Assembly (NCBI GenBank): GCA_030446485.1 | Contig: JAUJNF010000007.1 | Coordinates: 1-64,000 of the forward strand | Reading direction: 5' to 3' | Length of the DNA: 64,000 bases | Origin: Thermoleophilaceae bacterium | Lineage (GTDB): Bacteria > Actinomycetota > Thermoleophilia > Solirubrobacterales > Thermoleophilaceae | Shown: positions 59,119-64,000 of the stretch, in pieces | Numbering within the stretch: position 1 is the stretch's first letter | How the letters are laid out: each line of letters opens with the position of its first letter | Program-made: the position numbers and the translations under genes | Notes under the pieces: model-generated | The model's input: the letters and a program-made list of their open reading frames with translations, nothing else | Told to the model about the DNA's origin: nothing | Database searches by the model: none

Positions 59119-60675
59119 ATGGCAACCGTCGAAGAGCAGCAGGCCCCTACCGAGACCCCGGAGCGCAAGCAGAGCATCACGGTCGAGAACCCGGCCACCG
59201 GCCAGACCATCACCGAGGTGCCGGCGCTCGACGGCGACGCCGTGATCGCCCTCGTACAGCGCGCCCGCCGTGCCCAGCCCGCGTGGGAGGCACTCGGCTT
59301 CGCCGGCCGCGCCGCCGTGATGCGCGATGTGCGCAAGTGGCTCGTGGACAACCGTGCCCGCGTGATGCGCACGCTCAGCGAGGAGAACGGCAAGCCGTGG
59401 GAGGACGCTCAGATCGAGGTCTTCTACATCGCCGACGCGCTCGGCTTCTGGGCCAAGAACGCGCGCAAGTACCTGGCCGACGAGGGCTCGCTTCCGCACT
59501 CCCCGTTCCTGCTCGGCCGCAAGCTCGTGAACCGCTACCGCCCGTTCGGCGTGGTCGGGGTGATCGGGCCGTGGAACTACCCGCTGATCAACAACTTCGG
59601 CGACGCCATCCCGGCGCTGATGGCCGGCAACACCGTCGTGCTCAAGCCGGCGCAGATCACTCCACTCAGCTCGATGCTGATGGAGGAGGCGATGCGCGCG
59701 GCGGGGGCGCCCGACGACGTGTTCCTCGTGGCCAACGGTCGCGGCGGCGAGGTGGGCGGCGCGCTGATCGAGAACGTCGACATGCTCCACTTCACCGGCT
59801 CGACGGAGGTCGGCAAGCAGATCGCCGTCCAGGCCGCGGCGCGCCTGCTGCCGGTCACGCTCGAGCTCGGCGGCAACGACCCGATGATCGTGCTCTCGGA
59901 CGCCAACCTCGAGCGCGCCGCCAACGCCGCCGTGTGGGGCGGCCTGCAGAACGGCGGCCAGACCTGCATCTCGGTCGAGCGCGTCTACGTCGAGGGCGAG
60001 GCCTACGAGCCGTTCGTCCGCAAGGTCGTGGAGAAGGTGCACGCCCTGCGCCAGGGCGCTCCGGGCGGACCGGGGGAGGTGGAGATCGGCGCGGTCACCT
60101 CACCGGACCAGCTGGAGACGATCGAGGAGCACGTGCGCGATGCCGTCGAGAAGGGCGCCACCGTGGCGGCCGGCGGCTCCCGCGGGACCGGGCCGGGCAC
60201 GTTCTTCGAGCCCACCGTGCTCACGGGCGTCGATCACTCGATGAAGGCGATGACCGAGGAGACCTTCGGCCCGACGCTCGCGATCATGCGCGTAGACGAC
60301 GCTGACGAGGCCGTTCGCCTGGCCAACGACTCGAACCTGGGCCTGAACTCGAGCGTGTTCGCGAAGGATCCGAAGCGCGGCGAGCAGGTGGCCCGCCGGA
60401 TCGAGGCCGGGGCGGCCATCGTGAATGATGCCCTCACCAACTACTTCGCCACCGAGATCCCGATCGGCGGCGTGAAGGACTCGGGACTGGGCGCGCGGCA
60501 CGGGCGGGTGGGGATCCAGAAGTACTGCCAGCGCCAGAACCTCGTGGTCACGCGCGTGGGGCTCAACAAGGAGATCTACTACTTCCCCTACTCGAAGCGC
60601 ATGGCCAAGCTCTTCGACTGGTCGATCGTCGTGCTCTACGGGCGCGGGTCGAAGCGGCCACGCGGGCGCGGGTAG
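59119..60675 (+). CDS. NAD(P)-dependent aldehyde dehydrogenase
   Basis: This 518-aa enzyme oxidises an aldehyde to an acid. Catalytic Cys is in GGQTCIS at about residue 283, the general base Glu in LELGGN at 249, and oxyanion Asn in PWNYP at 153. The cofactor loop FTGSTEVGKQIA is present. GAGAGAG precedes the ATG by about 5 nt. The C-terminal tail with YFPYSKRMAKLFDWS may be a membrane-association part. Substrate unknown; the group includes long-chain and succinic semialdehyde types. Confidence 0.93.
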   Translation: MATVEEQQAPTETPERKQSITVENPATGQTITEVPALDGDAVIALVQRARRAQPAWEALGFAGRAAVMRDVRKWLVDNRARVMRTLSEENGKPWEDAQIEVFYIADALGFWAKNARKYLADEGSLPHSPFLLGRKLVNRYRPFGVVGVIGPWNYPLINNFGDAIPALMAGNTVVLKPAQITPLSSMLMEEAMRAAGAPDDVFLVANGRGGEVGGALIENVDMLHFTGSTEVGKQIAVQAAARLLPVTLELGGNDPMIVLSDANLERAANAAVWGGLQNGGQTCISVERVYVEGEAYEPFVRKVVEKVHALRQGAPGGPGEVEIGAVTSPDQLETIEEHVRDAVEKGATVAAGGSRGTGPGTFFEPTVLTGVDHSMKAMTEETFGPTLAIMRVDDADEAVRLANDSNLGLNSSVFAKDPKRGEQVARRIEAGAAIVNDALTNYFATEIPIGGVKDSGLGARHGRVGIQKYCQRQNLVVTRVGLNKEIYYFPYSKRMAKLFDWSIVVLYGRGSKRPRGRG

Positions 60676-60705
60676 AGGAGACAGGGTGGCCAACGCCACC
60701 ACCTG

Positions 60706-60771
60706 ATCACCGGCGTCGACTTCGTGTGCGTGCCGACGCGAGACCACGACCGCGCCGAGACGGCCTCTTAG
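60706..60771 (+). pseudogene. Remnant of a VOC/glyoxalase-family gene
   Basis: The frame reads ITGVDFVCVPTRDHDRAETAS and stops at TAG (60769-60771). The first strand of VOC-family proteins looks like ITGVDFVxVPTRDxxRA. Only 22 codons are left, with no continuation. The start codon is also missing. Confidence 0.55.
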
Positions 60772-60786
60772 GCAGGCGCGAATTCG

Positions 60787-61878
60787 CTACGCGGGCGCCT
60801 GGCGCGGGGCGCCCGCCGGCGGAGCGGGACTTTCGGGTGTTGCGGAGGCGCCGCGGCCGTAGCGCCAGAACTCCGCGAGGATGATCTGCACCGACGCCGC
60901 CACCGGCACCGCCAGGATCGCGCCCGCGATTCCGAACAGGGTGCTACCGAACAGCACCGACACGAGCACCACGAACGGCTGAACCGCCACCGCTCGACGT
61001 TGGATCTGCGGTTGGATCACGTAGTTCTCGAGCTGCTGGTACACGATCGCCCAGATCACCCACACGATCAGCCCCACGGGGAAGTTCACGAACAGCACCA
61101 CCACGCCCACCACCACGGCGCCGATCGTCGCCCCGACCACCGGGATGAGATCGAAGAAGAACGTGATCACGGCGAGCGGGCCGGCAAAGGGGACGCCCAG
61201 GATCTTCAGCACGATGAAGGTGAGCACGGCGGCGATGCTCGCCTGCAGCAGCGCCCCGCCCACGTAGTTCCTGATCGCCACGCCGATTCGGTCGAGCGTG
61301 CGCCGCAGCCGCTCGGCGCGGTCGGGAGGCTGCGTTCGCAGCCCGGCCTCGATCCAGCCGCGGCCGCCGACGACCATGAACAGGCTGAGGATCAGGATCG
61401 TCACGGTGGTGAAGACGCCGTTGACGAGGCCCACCCCGATGTCCTGAACGGTCCCCGCCGCGGAGCCGATCTTGCCGGGCAGCGCCCCCGCCTGCTCCTG
61501 CAGCTCGCCGGTTAAGTCGTAGTCGCTCTCGAGGTCCCGCAGCGTCTCGTTGTCGTTCACGAAGTCGGTCACATCCGCGGCATAGCCGGGCGCCCGGTCC
61601 ACCAGCTCCTCGGCCTGCCCGACCACCGGAGGGACGAGCAGCGCGCCGAGCAGCAGCGGCACCAGCACCACGCCGAGGTACACGAGCACCACGGCCGGTC
61701 CGCGCTTCATGCGCTTGGCGAAGAACCCGATCGGGCCCGAGAGGGCCACCGCCAGGAAGGCGGCCACGATCAGCCAGCTGATTGGCCTGCGCAGCAGGTA
61801 GGCGACGTAGAGGGCCAGGGCCACCCCGACGATCACGAGGACGACGCGAAGGATCGAGCGCGGTGCGACGGGCTGCAT
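60787..61878 (-). CDS. AI-2E-family (PerM-like) transporter
   Basis: This 363-aa protein has eight or so helices: VVLVIVGVALALYVAYLL, LIVAAFLAVALSGPIGFF, VVLVYLGVVLVPLLLGALL at the N-terminus and NFPVGLIVWVIWAIVYQQLE near residue 260. ENYVIQPQIQRRAVAVQPFV is the family hallmark. These proteins export autoinducer-2, Na+ or other solutes. A periplasmic segment (YAADVTDFVNDNETLRDLES) lies between helices 3 and 4. The C-terminal tail is Pro-rich. Confidence 0.92.
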   Translation of the reverse strand: MQPVAPRSILRVVLVIVGVALALYVAYLLRRPISWLIVAAFLAVALSGPIGFFAKRMKRGPAVVLVYLGVVLVPLLLGALLVPPVVGQAEELVDRAPGYAADVTDFVNDNETLRDLESDYDLTGELQEQAGALPGKIGSAAGTVQDIGVGLVNGVFTTVTILILSLFMVVGGRGWIEAGLRTQPPDRAERLRRTLDRIGVAIRNYVGGALLQASIAAVLTFIVLKILGVPFAGPLAVITFFFDLIPVVGATIGAVVVGVVVLFVNFPVGLIVWVIWAIVYQQLENYVIQPQIQRRAVAVQPFVVLVSVLFGSTLFGIAGAILAVPVAASVQIILAEFWRYGRGASATPESPAPPAGAPRQAPA

Positions 61879-61948
61879 GCGTGCCGGTTATTCGCCGCCG
61901 CGCATGCACCTCCTCGCCGCGGGGCGGGCCGGCCCGCCCCCGAACGAT

Positions 61949-62860
61949 CTACATACCGAGCGGCGAGGCCTGCCCGCACACCTCGAGACCGAGCTTGCTG
62001 GCCAGCCCGTTCTCCTTCGCGTAGGCCTCCTGGTCCTCCAGGGCGACCTTTTCGAAGGCCTTAGCGTCGTTCGCACGGCCGGTCTTCGCGAGCCGCTCTG
62101 CGTTGCCGACGCGCTCCTCGAACACCGACACGAACTCCTCCCAGGTCTCGCGATCCTCGGCGGGCGGCTCCAGTGCCCGGATCTTCTCGAGCGCGTCCTG
62201 CTGCGGAGGGACGTTCTCCGCGTTGATCTCGCCGAGCTCGCGCAGGTCGTCAGGGTTCTCGGGCTCGTTCGCGACGATCACCTCGGTGCCTGCGCGACAA
62301 GCGTCGTCGGCCTGCTTGATCAGCTCCGGATCGGTGAACCCCTCCGAGGTCAGGGGCGGGCCCTCGACGGGCTGGGCGCACTTCTTGAAACCGATCTCGG
62401 CACTCGCCTTGCCTCGGGTGGCGTCGGCGAGGGAGGCGTCCACGTCCACCCTCTGGAAGGCGTTCAGGTCGCCCTCCTTGGCTGCTGCGGCCTGCTCGCG
62501 CAGGGCACCGATGAGGTCCCGGTTGCCGCTGAGGTACCGGTCCACCTGCTCGCGGATCTCGTCCGGCGGTTGCAGTTTCTCGAGGTCGGCCAGCACGCCC
62601 TCGCGGTACTCGATGTCCTTCTCGAGCTGCGGCGCCTGTCCCTCGAGCTCCGGCGTTTGCTTGATCTGGGGAGGGGTCCCGCGGCTGCAGATGGCATCAG
62701 CCTGCTCGACGTAGGCGGTGCGGCTGAGTGGCTTGGGATCGTCGCCCGACGGCTCGTCGTCCCCGCAGGCGCCGACGGCTACGGCGAGCGCGACGGAGGC
62801 GAGCCCGAGACCGAGGGGCCGCCGAATGGAGCTCAGGAGTAGGGCGGAGGGTCGGTGCAT
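61949..62860 (-). CDS. Lipoprotein with two related halves
   Basis: This 303-aa protein has a signal peptide ending in the lipobox VAVGAC (Cys near residue 32). The mature part is two halves: YVEQADAICSRGTPP to EIGFKKC, and LIKQADDACRAGTEV to LGLEVCGQ, each with a long helical stretch between two Cys residues. This suggests a duplicated small domain with a disulfide each. Function unknown; membrane-anchored on the outside. ATG 62860 has a TAGGGT box 8 nt upstream. Confidence 0.85.
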   Translation of the reverse strand: MHRPSALLLSSIRRPLGLGLASVALAVAVGACGDDEPSGDDPKPLSRTAYVEQADAICSRGTPPQIKQTPELEGQAPQLEKDIEYREGVLADLEKLQPPDEIREQVDRYLSGNRDLIGALREQAAAAKEGDLNAFQRVDVDASLADATRGKASAEIGFKKCAQPVEGPPLTSEGFTDPELIKQADDACRAGTEVIVANEPENPDDLRELGEINAENVPPQQDALEKIRALEPPAEDRETWEEFVSVFEERVGNAERLAKTGRANDAKAFEKVALEDQEAYAKENGLASKLGLEVCGQASPLGM

Positions 62861-62868
62861 GGCGCGGC

Positions 62869-62874
62869 ACCCTA
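62869..62874 (-). promoter_or_regulatory. -10 box TAGGGT, leaderless-type, for the lipoprotein
   Basis: TAGGGT on the minus strand ends 8 nt before ATG 62860, with no Shine-Dalgarno sequence. Confidence 0.4.
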
Positions 62875-62959
62875 CAACGGCGCCGGGGCACGGGGCAACC
62901 TCAGTCGACCTTTTGCCAGCAGCGCCTAACCCTCCTCGCAGGCGGGAACCTTCGGCCCT

Positions 62960-63697
62960 CTAGCTCCGGAGCGGCGCGAGCCAGTGAGGCGGCAGCAGGG
63001 CCGGGGGCCCGGCCGGGAAGTCCGGGAAGAGCTCGCGCGCGTAGGAGACGGCCGGGTGGTTCGAGACCAGCGGCGCGAGGTCCGGGAACAGGTCGATGGC
63101 CCGGACGGAGCTGGCGATCTGGAAGTCGGCGGCGTTAGGCTCGGCACCGCCGATGACCGACTCCTCGTGGAGTGAGCTCACCCGGTCGAGGACCGTCGGC
63201 AGCTCGGCGATGTCGCGGCGCACAGCCTCCTCGGACGCTCCCACCGCACGCGCGAAGGCTCGAGCCTGGAGGCTCGGCCGCGCCAGGAGCGTCGAGCCCG
63301 GGACCCGAACATGCTCGGCGGCGAGCCAGCGCCGAGCCTCCAAGCGGTTGGCCGTGAGCCACCGAAAGATGCGGCGGGGCACGGCCTGGAGGATCTCCTC
63401 ACCCCACCGCTCCGCCGCTTCGACCTCGCGCCGGCGATCGGGGTCCTCGGGGAAGAGGCGCGGCGTGGGCGCCAGCTCATCCAGGGCGCGTGAGATCTCC
63501 CTCGAACCTTGGATCCGCCTACCGTCGATTCTCAGCGCCGGCACGGTCGGTCCGGCGAACCCGACAAGGCGCAGCGGCACGGGATGAAAGCCGGGGATGA
63601 GGTTCACCACTCGGTGGTCGATGCGCTTGACCTCGAGCATCCGGTGGGCAGCAAGCGCGGGGTGCGACAGCGCGAGCGAGTACAGGGTCGGCGCCAC
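62960..63697 (-). CDS. Glutathione S-transferase-like protein
   Basis: This 245-aa protein has an N-terminal thioredoxin-fold start (APTLYSLALSHPALAAHRML) with VPALRIDGRRIQGSREISRA, the GST cis-Pro and following Ser/Glu that bind the thiol's gamma-glutamate-like part, then an all-helical C-terminal half (IGGAEPNAADFQIASSVRAI). Since actinobacteria often lack glutathione, the thiol may be mycothiol or another. GTG start with TAGGGT 6 nt upstream; divergent from a TetR gene. Confidence 0.85.
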   Translation of the reverse strand: MAPTLYSLALSHPALAAHRMLEVKRIDHRVVNLIPGFHPVPLRLVGFAGPTVPALRIDGRRIQGSREISRALDELAPTPRLFPEDPDRRREVEAAERWGEEILQAVPRRIFRWLTANRLEARRWLAAEHVRVPGSTLLARPSLQARAFARAVGASEEAVRRDIAELPTVLDRVSSLHEESVIGGAEPNAADFQIASSVRAIDLFPDLAPLVSNHPAVSYARELFPDFPAGPPALLPPHWLAPLRS

Positions 63698-64000
63698 GAA
63701 CGCACCCTACCCGGAGGGCCGGGCGCGCCAGCGCGTTCGCCGTCCGAGGGACGCAGGCGGAACAGGCTCTCACACGAGCTGGTCACCGGCGCCGCGCTGG
63801 AGTACCTCGACCGCCACGGGTTGGAGGGACTCACGATGCGGCGGCTGGCCGACGAGCTCCGCGTCGGGACGATGACGCTGTACGGGTACTTCCGGAACAA
63901 GCAGGATCTGCTCGACGCGGTGGTCAATGCGGCGGTGAAGGAGACGCCACTCCGGAGCTTCGAGGGCCACTGGCGCGAGCAGGCGCGCGAGCTCATGCAG
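63662..64000 (+). CDS. TetR/AcrR-family regulator, cut by the window end
   Basis: The frame holds RRRNRLSHELVTGAALEYLD, then GLEGLTMRRLADELRVGTMT, LYGYFRNKQDLLDAVVNAA: the TetR helix-turn-helix with the usual YxYFxxKxxL. The start is not clear: the nearest in-frame start codon is GTG 63662, which would overlap the divergent GST gene by 36 nt. No ATG, GTG or TTG follows before the HTH, apart from internal ones. It may repress itself and the GST-like gene. The C-terminal ligand domain lies outside the window. Confidence 0.8.
   Translation, partial: MRQRERVQGRRHERTLPGGPGAPARSPSEGRRRNRLSHELVTGAALEYLDRHGLEGLTMRRLADELRVGTMTLYGYFRNKQDLLDAVVNAAVKETPLRSFEGHWREQARELMQ
63704..63709 (-). promoter_or_regulatory. 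-10 box TAGGGT, leaderless-type, for the GST-like gene
   Basis: TAGGGT on the minus strand ends 6 nt before GTG 63697. It lies inside the possible TetR start region, where an operator would be expected. Confidence 0.4.

Noticed and set aside
59014-60042. Antisense frame of 342 codons over the aldehyde dehydrogenase
   Set aside because: His/Gln/Arg-rich mirror; the dehydrogenase has all catalytic residues on the plus strand.
63597-63875. 92-codon plus-strand frame at the window end
   Set aside because: Ser/Trp/Gly/Arg-rich and without motif; the TetR helix-turn-helix is in another frame of the same DNA.
1-64000. tRNA, rRNA, CRISPR arrays, phage genes
   Set aside because: No TpsiC-like arm, no regular short repeats with spacers and no phage structural motifs were noticed on reading; a tRNAscan or Infernal run was not possible.

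Overview
The window is a high-GC (about 70 % by eye), gene-dense bacterial chromosome segment. Gene content and protein style suggest an actinobacterium: many GTG starts, chains of 4-nt ATGA/GTGA overlaps, a widespread leaderless-type -10 arrangement, an Asp23/AmaP-like stress module, a SigB/SigF-type sigma factor and PHP-type PolX. A Thermoleophilia/Solirubrobacterales-like organism is my best guess, but that is inference. I recognised no tRNA, rRNA, CRISPR array or insertion sequence.

Layout. 0-1.4 kb: two regulators (MerR/B12-fold and MarR). 1.4-23.4 kb: a run of 17 minus-strand genes for a surface glycan. In transcription order it holds a glycoside hydrolase-GT2 membrane fusion, two ABC exporters, two hexapeptide acyltransferases, nine further glycosyltransferase genes, a PIG-L deacetylase, a GT32, a GT/FkbM fusion and a polysaccharide deacetylase. 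The first ten are packed with mostly 4-nt overlaps behind a clear TTGCGA-N17-TATAAG promoter. 23.9-32.0 kb: a non-glycan block with a VapBC-type toxin-antitoxin pair, ileS, an 834-aa coiled-coil protein, and a trxA / 59-aa tautomerase / GT4 operon. 32.1-50.1 kb: a second glycan region in many short divergent and convergent units, with five SAM methyltransferase genes (one fused to a GT2), a Wzx-like flippase, a hexapeptide acyltransferase, a GT39-like membrane enzyme, four stand-alone GT2s, three full GT4s, a half-length GT-B gene and two gene remnants. 50.1-64 kb: housekeeping and stress genes: polX, otsB, a two-gene TauE/SafE half-transporter, a sigma factor next to a five-gene Asp23-type envelope module, small membrane proteins, an aldehyde dehydrogenase, an AI-2E-family transporter, a two-repeat lipoprotein, a GST-like protein and a TetR regulator cut by the window end.

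How it works together. About twenty glycosyltransferases of at least six folds, plus methyl-, acyl- and deacetylases, an MsbA-like ABC pair and a flippase, point to a complex, heavily decorated extracellular polysaccharide or glycolipid. The FkbM and other methyltransferases would cap or modify sugars, the hexapeptide enzymes acylate them, and the PIG-L and NodB-type enzymes remove N- or O-acetyl groups.

Most unusual points: (1) an uncharacterised ~100-residue domain carried by four glycosyltransferase-type proteins; (2) a perfect 798-bp direct repeat giving two otherwise different ABC exporters an identical ATPase domain; (3) TANNNT boxes 6-10 nt before at least thirteen start codons, two of them in divergent pairs that share one box; (4) a GT4 whose conserved N-terminus has no ATG/GTG/TTG start; (5) a TauE/SafE transporter split into two half-genes; (6) a repeat-built coiled-coil protein ending in a PH-like domain.
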